Shown piece by piece: positions 22,433 through 31,723 of a DNA stretch of 64,000 nt; position 1 is the stretch's first letter; every line of letters starts with the position of its first letter. The notes under the pieces were generated by a model that did not search any database, was not told the DNA's origin, and saw nothing but the letters and a program-made list of their open reading frames with translations. Origin of the DNA: a virus; IMG/VR virus record IMGVR_UViG_3300027985_001729, positions 1-64,000 of that record; one strand, written 5' to 3'. A program made the position numbers and the translations under genes.

Positions 22433-22614
22433 CCACCACGACGATCTGGATCGTGGTGGCTGTCTTCGTCGTCCGGGTGGAGGTCTTCTGCGTCTGCGTT
22501 TCGATCTTCTTCGAGCCGGTCGAGGAGACGCGAGAGGTTTTCTACCATCGAAATCGATCTACCGAACATTGTGGCGTGGATGTATTCGTGGTCCGATGAT
22601 CGGGCGTCAGACAT
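22429..22614 (-). CDS. Small His/Asp-rich protein
   Basis: A 61-aa protein; ATG 22614 overlaps the previous gene's stop region (22607) and has AGGA upstream. The first 40 residues form a helix; the end is rich in Asp, Glu and His (EDLHPDDEDSHHDPDRRGG), suggesting metal binding or disorder. Co-transcribed with the coiled-coil protein. Function unknown. Confidence 0.45.
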   Translation of the reverse strand: MSDARSSDHEYIHATMFGRSISMVENLSRLLDRLEEDRNADAEDLHPDDEDSHHDPDRRGG

Positions 22615-23065
22615 GGCTGGTCCTGTTTCTGCGGGATAGTATGCTCTCGATCCTGGCTCCGATGCCACCAAGTTCACGCTCGAGGCGGGGGATGTACTCG
22701 CGGAGCTCCTTCGACACGGCCGTGACCACAGCCTGAAGCTGCTCATTGGCTGCCCTCGCGAGCGCAACCTGTGACCGAAGCTCGGCGATGTCCGCCTGCA
22801 TCATGTTGACGGTCTCTCTGATGTCGATGACGTCATCGGCTCCTGAGCATGAGCTTTGGCGCGAACGGTAGTTTTGGTCCTGCCCTTCGTCGCGGATACG
22901 CTTCGTTCTCGTCTCGATCCTCTCGAGCCTCGACTCGATGTCCTCAAGGTCTTCGCGCAGGTCTTTGACCTTCTGCTGCCATCCCCCGTGCTTGACCGCT
23001 GTCACAACCTGGGACAGCGCGGTACCTCCCGCGGTGAGTAGCGCGGCGAAAGCGGTCGCGTCCAT
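22607..23065 (-). CDS. Coiled-coil protein with weakly hydrophobic N-terminus
   Basis: A 152-aa protein. A mildly hydrophobic N-terminal helix (FAALLTAGGTALSQVVTAV) is followed by two heptad-rich stretches (about 35-65 and 85-145) with a Cys/Ser-rich break between. Such a layout is seen in phage membrane-anchored lysis or tail accessory proteins, but no family is recognised. It lies at the distal end of the late operon. Confidence 0.5.
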   Translation of the reverse strand: MDATAFAALLTAGGTALSQVVTAVKHGGWQQKVKDLREDLEDIESRLERIETRTKRIRDEGQDQNYRSRQSSCSGADDVIDIRETVNMMQADIAELRSQVALARAANEQLQAVVTAVSKELREYIPRLERELGGIGARIESILSRRNRTSHV

Positions 23066-23110
23066 TTGCCTCTGAGCTCGACGGTCACCCGCCTCTCGAT
23101 GTTGGTAAAA

Positions 23111-23146
23111 GAAAGCCCACCGAGCTCGACGGCTCTGTGGGCTTTC
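23111..23146 (-). terminator. Terminator of leftward late genes
   Basis: GAAAGCCCAC (23111-23120) and GTGGGCTTTC (23137-23146) are perfectly complementary, with an inner GAGC/GCTC extension; on the minus strand the stem runs into TTTCTTTT. It lies 25 nt beyond the stop of the 171-aa gene (23171), so it ends the fibre-region transcript. Confidence 0.75.
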
Positions 23147-23170
23147 CGGTGTGATCTGAGCAGTTGTTGA

Positions 23171-23686
23171 CTACTTGCCGCCGAGCGCCTCGTATAGGTA
23201 CCGAACTCGGCCTTTCTGCATATTCGCGTGATTGACAACTGCGGTCACCGCCAGAAGCTCATCGCCTCTGGCGATGAGCTTCGCCCAGATGAAAGCGGTC
23301 ATCTTCGCTTCATCCGGTGGCGGAGGAGGGATCGGCGGTTCGATTGGGGTGACGGTCTGCTTTTTCGATGATGCGGCTTGGTCTGGAGGGGGAGGAGGCG
23401 GGGGGAGCGGACCCTCGATCGGGGTGAGATTGTGCTGCTGTTGTTGTAACTCGCTCAGTTCTTGGTTGTAGATCGAGAAATCTCCCATCCTCGGAGACGA
23501 GCTCTCAGTGCATTTGCCAGTCTTTGTGTCGAAGACGTGGTACGTGCCCTTCCAATCAACGATGATCTCGCTCCCGTTGTTCATCGAGGCGTGGACCGTA
23601 CCATATAGGTAACAGTCCGGGCCGGTCTTGATGCCTGGCTTGTGCGCGTAAAGAACTACTTTCTTACCGTTCAATCCGTTGCTCAT
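23171..23686 (-). CDS. Protein with poly-Gln and poly-Pro linkers
   Basis: A 171-aa protein. Residues 1-65 look like a small beta barrel (VVLYAHKPG, YLYGTVHAS, IIVDWKGTYHVFD). A poly-Gln run is followed by two similar Pro-rich segments (LTPIEGPLPPPPP and VTPIEPPIPPPPP), then a helical C-terminal domain of 45 residues. The repeated Pro segments look like an internal duplication. It is the last gene of the fibre cluster; virion or chaperone role unknown. Confidence 0.55.
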   Translation of the reverse strand: MSNGLNGKKVVLYAHKPGIKTGPDCYLYGTVHASMNNGSEIIVDWKGTYHVFDTKTGKCTESSSPRMGDFSIYNQELSELQQQQHNLTPIEGPLPPPPPPPDQAASSKKQTVTPIEPPIPPPPPDEAKMTAFIWAKLIARGDELLAVTAVVNHANMQKGRVRYLYEALGGK

Positions 23687-23756
23687 GCTTGTAGTTTTCT
23701 CCAGTTGGTGAGAACTGGACCACCATAGCCGTGTCGTGGAACGACCGCAACTTCAC

Positions 23757-24146
23757 CTACACCCAGTCGTCGTAGGTCCCATCTCCACCCTCTCCAACCC
23801 AAAAGCAGTCGTTGGTCGGGTCGGTCTGGTCGAGCGGGTTCCACACCTTCATGGTTCCAGGTGGGGGCGCGATCAACTCCCAGAGCTTTGCGTCTGGAGC
23901 GACCCCGTGTGCTTGAATGTGAGCGATGATTCCTGGGTCGTGTGCGTTGAGAACGACCGGGCGGAAACGGTAGAGATCGGTCCACCCGACCTCACCATTT
24001 CGCGGGTGCGCCTCCACCGTGCCGTACGACGTTCCGTACGGTGACGGGAAGCCGAGTAGGACGTCCACCTGAGCGGAGTATGTATCGAGCTCGGCTTTGT
24101 TGGTCGAGATGATCGAAGGGGCAACCCAAGGGGGATACAAGGTCAT
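23757..24146 (-). CDS. Hypothetical protein of the fibre cluster
   Basis: A 129-aa Trp/Tyr-rich protein with no signal peptide or membrane segment (e.g. GWTDLYRFRPVVLNAHDPG, KVWNPLDQTDPTNDCFWVGEGG). It lies 10 nt after the lectin-like gene in the same operon. The composition fits a small structural or carbohydrate-contacting protein, but no family is recognised. The 70 bp after it contain nothing notable. Confidence 0.5.
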   Translation of the reverse strand: MTLYPPWVAPSIISTNKAELDTYSAQVDVLLGFPSPYGTSYGTVEAHPRNGEVGWTDLYRFRPVVLNAHDPGIIAHIQAHGVAPDAKLWELIAPPPGTMKVWNPLDQTDPTNDCFWVGEGGDGTYDDWV

Positions 24147-24155
24147 CGTCTTCTC

Positions 24156-24935
24156 CTACAGCCCGTAGTATTCGCCTGCCCACCCGAGCAGGTCGTCCAC
24201 GAGCGTCGTCGAGGCAGCGTACTCGGTCGCAAGGACGGCGTATACCCGCCCGAGCCATCTTCCGGTGCTGTTCCCTCGAGCCCCGACCACAAGGCCGCCG
24301 GTTGGCGTTTTGAGAAGCAGGACGCTGCTCGGGGTGAGCGTCTGCTCCACGCTCACCCCTCCGCTCCGCACCCACAGACGAGACTGCGCCGCAGGAGCGT
24401 TGCTCGCGCGCGTGATGACCACAGCTTCTTGGAGCAACGTCGCGCCCCCAGCGGTCACCGTACCGACGCCCTCGTACACCAGTGCGCGTGATGGCGCCGT
24501 GGTTCGGCAGTAGGCGAGACCGTCGGCGATCCCGGTAGAGCCAACAGCGCCAACGAACCTCTGAGCGGTCGTAGAGTAGCTCTGCGAGACGATCATCCAC
24601 GTCAGCGGCCCGTCGAGATACGGCTTGTATGCGGTCCTTATCTCCTCAACGCCGAGGAACTCGAGGTACCCACGACCATTCGAGTCGACGTTGTACGTTG
24701 GCTGCTGAGCGACGACGGTCTGAAACAGGTCGCTGCCACTGCCTGATGCGTCCGGCCACAGGGACACCTTCGCACCAGGTGTTGGCGCTGAGCCTCGCCA
24801 GTAGTCACCCAAAAGCATGGCCGATCGCTGAGGCACCGACCATGGGATGTCGCGCCGCGATGGGACGCGGACGGCTGACGCACGGGAGACGACGGGGGTA
24901 CGGTCGCCTGGGCCAATCGGCGCTCGCGTCGTCAT
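24156..24935 (-). CDS. Tail protein with concanavalin/LamG-like domain
   Basis: A 259-aa protein. After a basic N-terminus of 40 residues, it shows the pattern of LamG/concanavalin-like lectin domains found in phage fibres: LWPDASGSGSDLFQTVVAQQPTY (residues about 58-80), YLEFLGVEEI, LTWMIVSQSY, and a C-terminal GRVYAVLATEYAAS strand. Such domains bind sugars or other surface ligands. It is coupled to the previous gene by an ATGA overlap (24932-24935) and probably contributes to host recognition. Confidence 0.55.
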   Translation of the reverse strand: MTTRAPIGPGDRTPVVSRASAVRVPSRRDIPWSVPQRSAMLLGDYWRGSAPTPGAKVSLWPDASGSGSDLFQTVVAQQPTYNVDSNGRGYLEFLGVEEIRTAYKPYLDGPLTWMIVSQSYSTTAQRFVGAVGSTGIADGLAYCRTTAPSRALVYEGVGTVTAGGATLLQEAVVITRASNAPAAQSRLWVRSGGVSVEQTLTPSSVLLLKTPTGGLVVGARGNSTGRWLGRVYAVLATEYAASTTLVDDLLGWAGEYYGL

Positions 24936-25417
24936 TGGTGCGGTGTGCCCTGGATTCGCATGAACGTGTTCCCGTCACCGACAATCAACGATGCCCCACC
25001 GAGCCCGAACGACGCCACGTACAGCGTGAGCGTATCGTTTGGCTCCAGGTCGATCGGCGTGGTCCCGTGCAGGATGATGTCATTCCCCGTGACGTGAGAC
25101 TGCTTATCGCCGCTGATCGTTGTCTGCACAGCATTGCGCGTTAGGATGAGCTCAGCACTTGCCCCTGTGAGCAGCAAATCGTCACCTACACCAGTGGCCC
25201 ATGAGATGGTGTAATCGCCGCTCTTCGTGATCGTCATTATCTCAGGGCTCGTGCTCGTCGAGTGGGTAATTTCACCGCTGTCCGTCACGAGCGTGCTCGA
25301 CTGGTCGAATGGGATTGCGGTCATCACCCCGGCCCCCCCGGTGACCATCACTCCTCCACGGTACAGGCCGATGCCTATGACAGTCCTGCGCCTAGGTCCG
25401 TACGAGATGCCGCTCAT
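24932..25417 (-). CDS. Beta-rich tail accessory protein
   Basis: A 161-aa protein. ATG 25417 overlaps the preceding stop as ATGA. The sequence is almost all Ser/Thr/Gly-rich beta strands (SGDYTISWATGVGDDLLLTG, IELEPND-type turns), reminiscent of TNF/C1q-like head domains of phage fibres. Acidic, no Cys. Probably a virion decoration or receptor-contacting domain; family uncertain. Confidence 0.5.
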   Translation of the reverse strand: MSGISYGPRRRTVIGIGLYRGGVMVTGGAGVMTAIPFDQSSTLVTDSGEITHSTSTSPEIMTITKSGDYTISWATGVGDDLLLTGASAELILTRNAVQTTISGDKQSHVTGNDIILHGTTPIDLEPNDTLTLYVASFGLGGASLIVGDGNTFMRIQGTPHQ

Positions 25418-25803
25418 GATGCAGGAGTCTCCCATATGGCAAACGCGCATAGCTCGTGCGTTGCATTTGGCACATACGAGATGATTGAGTCCGAGATGAT
25501 CACAGCCAGCCCGTTCACGAACTTCAGAGGAAGTTTCTCAGGGAACGATCGCACGAAGAACTCATTGGAGTTGTTGAGCTCGTACCCAACACCGATCAAC
25601 GTTGAATCTGAAATGGTGAGTCCACCTCCAACGTCATGAAACTGTAGGTACGAAGTGCCAGCACCAGTAGTTCGCACGATTACGATTTCGTACAACCATC
25701 CTGGACCAGTCTCAATCTGCTGGTTCTTCGACGGTGCAATGTTTCCAGTAGGTGTTTGGTGAGGTATTCGAGGGTCGGACGCCGTGGCGATTAGCGTTGC
25801 CAT
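25414..25803 (-). CDS. Small beta-rich tail accessory protein
   Basis: A 129-aa protein; ATG 25803 overlaps the preceding stop as TAATG. It has alternating hydrophobic strands (WLYEIVIVRTTGAGTSYLQF, VGYELNNSNEFFVR) typical of small structural phage proteins, and is followed by an ATGA overlap with the next gene. The size and strand pattern resemble the next and previous products, so these three may be related fibre subunits. Confidence 0.5.
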   Translation of the reverse strand: MATLIATASDPRIPHQTPTGNIAPSKNQQIETGPGWLYEIVIVRTTGAGTSYLQFHDVGGGLTISDSTLIGVGYELNNSNEFFVRSFPEKLPLKFVNGLAVIISDSIISYVPNATHELCAFAIWETPAS

Positions 25804-26453
25804 TACACCCCCCATGCCGTCATGTCGTGCTCGGCTGGCGTACCGAGCACGAGCGTTGCGAAGCTCGTGGAGACGGCGAGGTAGACCCCGTTCGAGTAGT
25901 ACCTCCCAACCTTGGCCATCGGATCCCCAACAAGCAGCGACGATCCTGGTGAAATCGGGATCGTCACGTCTGGAACAGCTCCGGGCGCTGGAGCCGTCGC
26001 AGAGTTGAAGATGTGCGCATACCGCGCTGTAACAGCCCTGTTTTCGATTACGAATCCGGTGAGCAGGCAGGCGCTCCCCTTGACCACCTCGCCGGCCGTG
26101 TTGGCCGTTGGAATGAGCAGCGTGGACGTAGAATACGATGGGTCTACGACTGGCTTCTCGCCGGTGGACGCGACGCTGTTCGCGGCATCCTCGTAGAGGG
26201 GGGCGAACTGTTCCGCAACGAATAGAGCTCCGCCGATCGACTTGAGGCGCTCCCAAACGGATCCCGTCCATCCGGTGAGCCTCGACGCAATTGAGCTTGT
26301 CGTTGGGTTCGGGTCGGTGTCCGTGATAGGAGCAGCGGCCGGCGTGGCGCCGAGCCCAGTGACGTCGATCGATGCAGTGCCATCACCTTGGTCTGTCCCC
26401 TTGAGACGGAGCTGTTTCCCTGTACCGTCGTCGACGAATGCTTGCCCAGGCAT
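25803..26453 (-). CDS. Phage structural protein of the fibre cluster
   Basis: A 216-aa protein; the ATG at 26453 has GAGGTGG upstream (a GTG at 26459 is possible). The N-terminus (AFVDDGTGKQLRLKG) resembles small capsid/tail accessory proteins of Mu-like phages; the remainder is beta-rich with turns (ARYAHIFNSATAPAPG, VGRYYSNGVYLAVST). It is the first gene after the opposite-strand lipoprotein. Function inferred from position only. Confidence 0.5.
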   Translation of the reverse strand: MPGQAFVDDGTGKQLRLKGTDQGDGTASIDVTGLGATPAAAPITDTDPNPTTSSIASRLTGWTGSVWERLKSIGGALFVAEQFAPLYEDAANSVASTGEKPVVDPSYSTSTLLIPTANTAGEVVKGSACLLTGFVIENRAVTARYAHIFNSATAPAPGAVPDVTIPISPGSSLLVGDPMAKVGRYYSNGVYLAVSTSFATLVLGTPAEHDMTAWGV

Positions 26454-26575
26454 AACCACCTCTATTTACAGAAGCGAAGATTTCACCTACGAACTATCGT
26501 TCACTCTTGATGATTTCTACATTGAAACGATCGAGGTTCCCAACCGTAACCGTCGATCTTTTTGCTCTACCGGCG

Positions 26576-26604
26576 TTGACTTGTCGCCATCCGTCATTTA
26601 ATTG
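26576..26604 (+). promoter_or_regulatory. Candidate sigma70 promoter of the lipoprotein gene
   Basis: TTGACT (26576-26581), a 17-nt spacer and TAATTG (26599-26604) lie 38 nt before the start codon at 26643, facing the lipoprotein gene and opposite to the surrounding late genes. This is what an independently expressed moron gene would need. The -10 matches the consensus at four of six positions. Confidence 0.5.
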
Positions 26605-26642
26605 GGCGTGGACCAACCAGGAACCGTCCAAGGAGAAATTCA

Positions 26643-27350
26643 ATGACCAGGTATGTCGGTGCTTCCCTCTTTTTTTTGGCTGTAACCGCGTTGTTTGGGT
26701 GTGAGGTAGCAACGGGGGAGATCACCGAGACCGATGCCAACCCCCACGGGTGCGGGAACGTGTACTGCTCGTCCGACAAGGAGTGCGAGCTCTCTTTGGG
26801 CAATACGTCGGACTGTAGGACCGTGGTGTGCGGAGACGCCGGTGTGTGCGAGGTACTGTTCCCAAGTGGTACGTATTGCCAAGCACAGGCGGAGACGTGT
26901 GGGTCCTCGTCGAGCTTGTACGGCGAGTGCAACGGACATGGGGCTTGCGTTGGTGATTGGCAGGCCGACGCATGTGGATGCTCTGCCGATTGCCACGTGG
27001 TGTGCGACCAGCGCGAGTGCGGAGCGATGCACGAGTGCGTCGTCCCGCGGTGCACCTCATCGAACTCGTGCACCTACGAGAACGCCGTGGCAGGAACGCC
27101 TTGCACGGTCGTCGACCCTGTGACTGGCGGTCAGTCGGCTGTGCCAGCGTCGTGCGATGGAGAAGGATCCTGCATGATTTCTGATGGGTTCTGCATCGTC
27201 GCCGAGGACTGCGGGATGTACGACTGCAAGGAGTGGTCGTGCGTGGACAGCGTGTGCGCGGGTAGTGTTGCGCCTCCGGGTACGATCTGCCTGCTCGCTG
27301 GAGGAACGACGGCAGGGCAGTGCGACGCGAATGGTACGTGCCTGCCCTAA
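26643..27350 (+). CDS. Cysteine-rich secreted lipoprotein (moron candidate)
   Basis: A 235-aa protein with a typical lipoprotein signal: Lys/Arg-poor start, hydrophobic core (LFFLAVTALF) and lipobox ending at Cys20. Thirty cysteines are spread through the mature part in EGF/TIL-like spacing (e.g. CSSDKEC, CGCSADCHVVC), implying many disulfides outside the cytoplasm. AAGGAGAAATTCA supplies a strong ribosome site and a promoter is visible upstream. It is the only rightward gene among late tail genes, and its stop overlaps the convergent fibre stop by 4 nt. Expected role: lysogenic conversion or surface/exclusion factor (inference). Confidence 0.8.
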   Translation: MTRYVGASLFFLAVTALFGCEVATGEITETDANPHGCGNVYCSSDKECELSLGNTSDCRTVVCGDAGVCEVLFPSGTYCQAQAETCGSSSSLYGECNGHGACVGDWQADACGCSADCHVVCDQRECGAMHECVVPRCTSSNSCTYENAVAGTPCTVVDPVTGGQSAVPASCDGEGSCMISDGFCIVAEDCGMYDCKEWSCVDSVCAGSVAPPGTICLLAGGTTAGQCDANGTCLP

Positions 27351-30300
27351 CCGAATGACGAGATGGTAGCCACACCGAACCAATCGAGGTTCTTGGCTAC
27401 TGTTCCAGTGACCTGAAATCGTACCTCGTTGCCAACGATCGTGACGGTTGGCGCCGGTGTAGTAGAAAAATCGTCGTCCTGCATCGGCGTGGCTATGCCT
27501 CCGCCGCTCACCCGGCTGAACAGCCAAGGGGCCCCGCTATCCGTCGAGAGGGTTGACGGAGCCCCAGCCCCTCTCTTTACACCTACCTGACGCATCGTGA
27601 CGTACACGTTTCCTGTGGCTGCCTCGCGCATGAGGACCTCGAGGACCACGTTCGTCACGGTGTTTGCGTCTGGAGTGAATGCGACCAGCGTCACCGTGGA
27701 CCCATCCGTGGTAGACACGTTGCCTGTGATCTTGTCGAGCGTCTTCGTGGTACCGCCAGACGCCCCAACGGGTGCTAGGGTCGTGACGACGCCGTTCGAG
27801 CTCCTGATCTTCGTGGTCCCTGAGTCCACGTAGAGGTCCGCTGTGGATGCCGCTGTCGAGGAAGGGACCGTTGTGGCGTTCGTGATGGTCACCACGCCGT
27901 CGCTCGTGATTTTGAGCTGCACTGTGGCAGCGGCGCCGTTGACGCTCGAGGCGAAGACAAGGTTCCCGCTTGGGGAGGCGCCCTGCACCGGCTGCGTTTG
28001 GAGAGCCCACAGGACTGTCTGCGATGCGGCGACACCAGTCGCCCATCCGCGCCCCTCGATCATCAGAGGCGGGCTGTATTGCTGAGCCCCATCCGCGGCT
28101 GGCGTTGAGTTGACAACACTCACGCCGTTGGTGAGCGTGAGCGTTGTTCCCTGCCCGCCGTACTTGAACGACGTCAGCACCTCGGCGACGCGCAGCACCT
28201 CGGCGGAGTTGACGTTGACAGCGAACCAACCACCCGACTTCGCAGCAACCTGCGTGAGGGCTGTGTAGGTTGTCTCGCCAAGGTAGAGGCCGTCGTCGGC
28301 GCCGACGGCAATGACCACATCGCCGGTATCCGCAAAGTTTCTCGCCCCAGCGAGTACGCTCAGGTTCGGCGCGCGGAGAAGCCCGGATGACGATATCGTG
28401 CCGGTCGGTGCGCCGAAGTAGCTCGCCAGCAGAGGAAGCGCGGGCCCGAGGGACGTCCCGAGGCCAGCGGTGTCGTACGCAAGTCGCCATACTGAATTCC
28501 CCTCGTCCCACACGATGGCGGCCTGGTCGGTGTAATTTGCCCCATCCGCTCCACGCCCGGCCGCAAAGCCGATGTATGTCCCCGGCGACGGAGGTGCAGC
28601 TCCAGCAACGGTTGACGTGTTCGATCGGACGAACCCCGGGGTGAAGCGCGCGTGTGCCTCGTTGACGTCCAGTGCCTGTGTCGCGTTGATGCGAAACACC
28701 AGGTTTCCACCACCGTTAGCGGTCAGCAAAAAGCTCGTAGCGTCAGCCGTGCCGATCTCGATCACGTCAGCGGACGTGAGCTTGATCAGGTCGATGTCAG
28801 TCCCGCTCGTGGGGCCGTACACGGTGACCGCGGACACGTCAGCTACCCCGCGCAGTGTTCCAGAGGCAGCCGCGGTAGCAGTCGCCGCAAAGTAACCAGC
28901 CTGCACAGCGCCTGATACGGAAAGGAACCCGCTATCGCTGAGGCTCATTCGATCGATGTACGATGCCGCAGGCTCAGCCTTGCTCGCCCAGACGAACTGG
29001 ATGGTGACGGGATCGCCATCTGTCGCCCGAGCCTGGGTAGCCCAAGAGGCATCACGTGAAACCAGGCTCGTCGTGTCCCACGCTTTCGCGGTCTGGATGA
29101 GCGGTGGGCTGTGCTGCGGGACGCCTGCCGCTGCCGCCGTCGTAGAGCTCGCCTCGAATGTCGCCACAGCGTCCGATGTCAATGCCCCAACGGCGGCCCG
29201 GTCGGCTCGGATAAGGCCATTCGCGTCGCGCTGTGGGATCGAGTAGGTCGTGGCCGCATCGAGGACCACGTGGGCGCCGACCTGCACGAAGGTGAGCGGG
29301 GTGGTTCCGAGCGTGATCGGTCCGATCGTCGTCAGGGCCCAAACCGAGCTCGCGTAACGCGTCCCTTCTGCAACAGCCACGAGCAGCCCGGGGGAGACCT
29401 CGGACGAGGCGTCTGCGTCCGTCGCTCGAGCCCACCCGCCGCCCGTGTTGACTACCCAGATCCCGTTGTTCTCTCCAGCGGCCTGAGCCGTCTCGAGAAT
29501 CCTGTCCCCGTCAGCGTAAACGATACCATCAGCGGCGTAGGCTCCAACAAGCGCGTGGTTCTCCGTTGCGACCCCGCGCGCGAGCACCTTGGCCACCCCG
29601 GCGCCGAGCACGGCCCCATCAACGTAGTCCTTATTGGTCGCATCTGTGCCCGCGACAGGAGGGGCGACGTTGGTGATTTTCTGGTTGTTGACCGAGACGT
29701 CCCCAGCGCTCAGGGCGAGAGCGGCGCGGACGGTACCTTCGTCAACCGTCACGGCGCTAAGCCCGTCGAGCTTGGTCTTGTCGGCGGAGCTCATGAAGCC
29801 GGCGTCCGTCGTTGTGGCGACGGCGTGTTGGGTTGGATCGGTCTGCGCGCCGTGGTCGTGGACGTGATCGCGCCGTGCGAGCTCGAGAGCGACACCTTCC
29901 GCGTTCGCTGCGCCCACGCTGACCGGAACGCCCACGTTGATGGCGTGCTTGTGGTCGAGCGGGCTTGCAGTGGCCGCAGCTCCTACCGCGGCCGCGCCAG
30001 CGTCGAGCGTCGTAGGAAGCCCAGCCCCAAGGGACACGCCACCGCCGACGCCGCCAGCGATGGCGGCGTCGAGGCCGCGCAAGTCCTGCCGGAGCGCCTG
30101 CGTGTATTTGCGCACGTCGAACTGGACGTCCTCGAGATAGGCGACGTCGATGGTCCCCCCAGCCCCTACGATCGACAAGGCCGATGTGTTGTCGTAGAGC
30201 TGATCGCTCACCTCCCCGTCGAGCAACCTCTGGTTGACCTCGAGGTCGAGCAGCCACTTGCCGAACGATGGAGCAGCAGGGAGCGTGAACGACGGCGGTG

Positions 30301-30532
30301 AAGCGCTCGCTGAGTAGCTGTAGATCGAGTTGCCTTCGTCGGTCCATCCAACAGGGCATGGAAACTCGACGGACGAGTAGAACCCGTAGATGCGCCACGT
30401 CTGCGATCGCCACCCGCTCGAGTTCTCGGCGGCGAGCGTGATGGTGTCACCATTCGCCACCGTGAGGCCGCCGCTCGTGAGCGGCCCGGCGTTCACGGAC
30501 ACCAAGATCTTCGCGTAGGGGGTTGTGGGCAT
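27347..30532 (-). CDS. Long tail fibre
   Basis: A 1061-aa protein. The N-terminal 150 residues look like a baseplate-attachment domain; afterwards come repeated Gly/Ala/Thr-rich segments of trimeric-fibre type. Two His clusters, PLDHKHAINVG and RRDHVHDHG, are the HxH-type metal-binding motifs of fibre shafts; FMSSADKTKLDGL and DATNKDYVDGA are classic tail-fibre repeat signatures. The middle contains two related blocks, each with a GVPQHSPPLIQTAKAW-like or GAQQYSPPLMIEGRGW-like sentence, pointing to internal duplication. The C-terminal 150 residues probably form the receptor-binding tip. No chaperone gene is recognised directly downstream. Confidence 0.85.
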   Translation of the reverse strand: MPTTPYAKILVSVNAGPLTSGGLTVANGDTITLAAENSSGWRSQTWRIYGFYSSVEFPCPVGWTDEGNSIYSYSASASPPSFTLPAAPSFGKWLLDLEVNQRLLDGEVSDQLYDNTSALSIVGAGGTIDVAYLEDVQFDVRKYTQALRQDLRGLDAAIAGGVGGGVSLGAGLPTTLDAGAAAVGAAATASPLDHKHAINVGVPVSVGAANAEGVALELARRDHVHDHGAQTDPTQHAVATTTDAGFMSSADKTKLDGLSAVTVDEGTVRAALALSAGDVSVNNQKITNVAPPVAGTDATNKDYVDGAVLGAGVAKVLARGVATENHALVGAYAADGIVYADGDRILETAQAAGENNGIWVVNTGGGWARATDADASSEVSPGLLVAVAEGTRYASSVWALTTIGPITLGTTPLTFVQVGAHVVLDAATTYSIPQRDANGLIRADRAAVGALTSDAVATFEASSTTAAAAGVPQHSPPLIQTAKAWDTTSLVSRDASWATQARATDGDPVTIQFVWASKAEPAASYIDRMSLSDSGFLSVSGAVQAGYFAATATAAASGTLRGVADVSAVTVYGPTSGTDIDLIKLTSADVIEIGTADATSFLLTANGGGNLVFRINATQALDVNEAHARFTPGFVRSNTSTVAGAAPPSPGTYIGFAAGRGADGANYTDQAAIVWDEGNSVWRLAYDTAGLGTSLGPALPLLASYFGAPTGTISSSGLLRAPNLSVLAGARNFADTGDVVIAVGADDGLYLGETTYTALTQVAAKSGGWFAVNVNSAEVLRVAEVLTSFKYGGQGTTLTLTNGVSVVNSTPAADGAQQYSPPLMIEGRGWATGVAASQTVLWALQTQPVQGASPSGNLVFASSVNGAAATVQLKITSDGVVTITNATTVPSSTAASTADLYVDSGTTKIRSSNGVVTTLAPVGASGGTTKTLDKITGNVSTTDGSTVTLVAFTPDANTVTNVVLEVLMREAATGNVYVTMRQVGVKRGAGAPSTLSTDSGAPWLFSRVSGGGIATPMQDDDFSTTPAPTVTIVGNEVRFQVTGTVAKNLDWFGVATISSFG

Positions 30533-30598
30533 CGTGATGGTTCCGACTGTCTATCTGAGGAGATATGAGCGACTGGAAGAAGAAAAGGTATGTAGCGG

Positions 30599-31714
30599 CT
30601 ACGGGTAGGTATTCCCAACGGTCTTGATTTCGTACCTACCGTTCGTCGTGCTCCAGTATATCGTTACGCTCATTCTGAGCCTGAACGAACTGACGACGGC
30701 AAAGATGAAGATCTGCGTTCCGTTGGCCCTCTTCAACTCGGTACTGAATCCGCTCGGGTAGCTGTGGGATTCCACAGCAAACTCGAAGGTTCCAGCGCCG
30801 GAATAGTTAGCCAGAGTGATCGACCTGTTCGCTGTTGGAGACCCAGCAAGCCAGATGTCTGCCTCCCACGGGTTGATCGTCGTGTTGGAGTCAGGAAGTA
30901 CCTGCTCGCGGATGTGCGTGATCGATGTCGATCCGCTCTTCACCACGAGTCCTTGGTGGGAGAGTTGGGCGCCTGACTTAATGCGGGCGACGCCTCCGCT
31001 CTCAATATTGAGCGACCCGAGAACCGCAACGACGGAACCGGCATTCGTGGTGATCGACGCGGCGCTTTCGACGGTCCCAGCCGATCCACCCTTCATCGCC
31101 CACGTCGCACCGCTCTGCCACTCCACCGACCCGAGGACGTTTATCTTCCCGCCGGCGCTCACCACGAAGGTGGCGCCGGCGTCGAGGTTCGGAACTCCCT
31201 TGATCTTGTTACCGGCGAGATAGTTGAAGATCCCGCTCATGGTGTTTGTGCCGTTGAGCTCGGCGGTACCGTAAAGACCTACGAAGCCCGTAGCGTTCAC
31301 GGACACGGACCCAAGCACAGTGAGACCAGCACCGTCCTGGATGGTCGCCGTCGCCCCGTTCAGCATCACGATGGATGACGTACTCGTGAACGTGAAGCTC
31401 GAGGTGATCGTGGTCGTCCCGCTGAACGTCGCCGTGGCGCCATTCTGCAAGGTCATTGTGCCGCCAGAAGCGATCGTCAGGAACTTGCCGCTGGTGATGG
31501 TGATCTGCGCGTCAGCACCAATGAGCGGACCTGTGACGGTGAGCCCGAGTCCTCCGATGGTGATGACGGCAGCCGGCGCCCACGTCCCACCATCGTCGCC
31601 GTTGATTGCCTTGAACAGCGTCTGGTCGAGATAGGTGAACTCTGCGGCCGTCGGGACGTCGAGCGGGCTCCAAACGCCTGATGTGGCTGTGCGGACGTAG
31701 TCGTTGTGCGGCAT
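30599..31714 (-). CDS. Beta-helix tail/baseplate fibre protein
   Basis: A 371-aa protein. The start (MPHNDYVRTATSGVWSPLDVPTAAEF) is followed by more than ten short Thr/Gly/Ser-rich rungs (for example FLTIASGGTMTLQNGATATFSG), as in a right-handed beta helix or triple-stranded fibre. The C-terminal 80 residues break the pattern and may form a knob. It lies between the gp48-like protein and the long fibre, a usual place for short fibres. Confidence 0.7.
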   Translation of the reverse strand: MPHNDYVRTATSGVWSPLDVPTAAEFTYLDQTLFKAINGDDGGTWAPAAVITIGGLGLTVTGPLIGADAQITITSGKFLTIASGGTMTLQNGATATFSGTTTITSSFTFTSTSSIVMLNGATATIQDGAGLTVLGSVSVNATGFVGLYGTAELNGTNTMSGIFNYLAGNKIKGVPNLDAGATFVVSAGGKINVLGSVEWQSGATWAMKGGSAGTVESAASITTNAGSVVAVLGSLNIESGGVARIKSGAQLSHQGLVVKSGSTSITHIREQVLPDSNTTINPWEADIWLAGSPTANRSITLANYSGAGTFEFAVESHSYPSGFSTELKRANGTQIFIFAVVSSFRLRMSVTIYWSTTNGRYEIKTVGNTYP

Positions 31715-31723
31715 TATTTTGGC

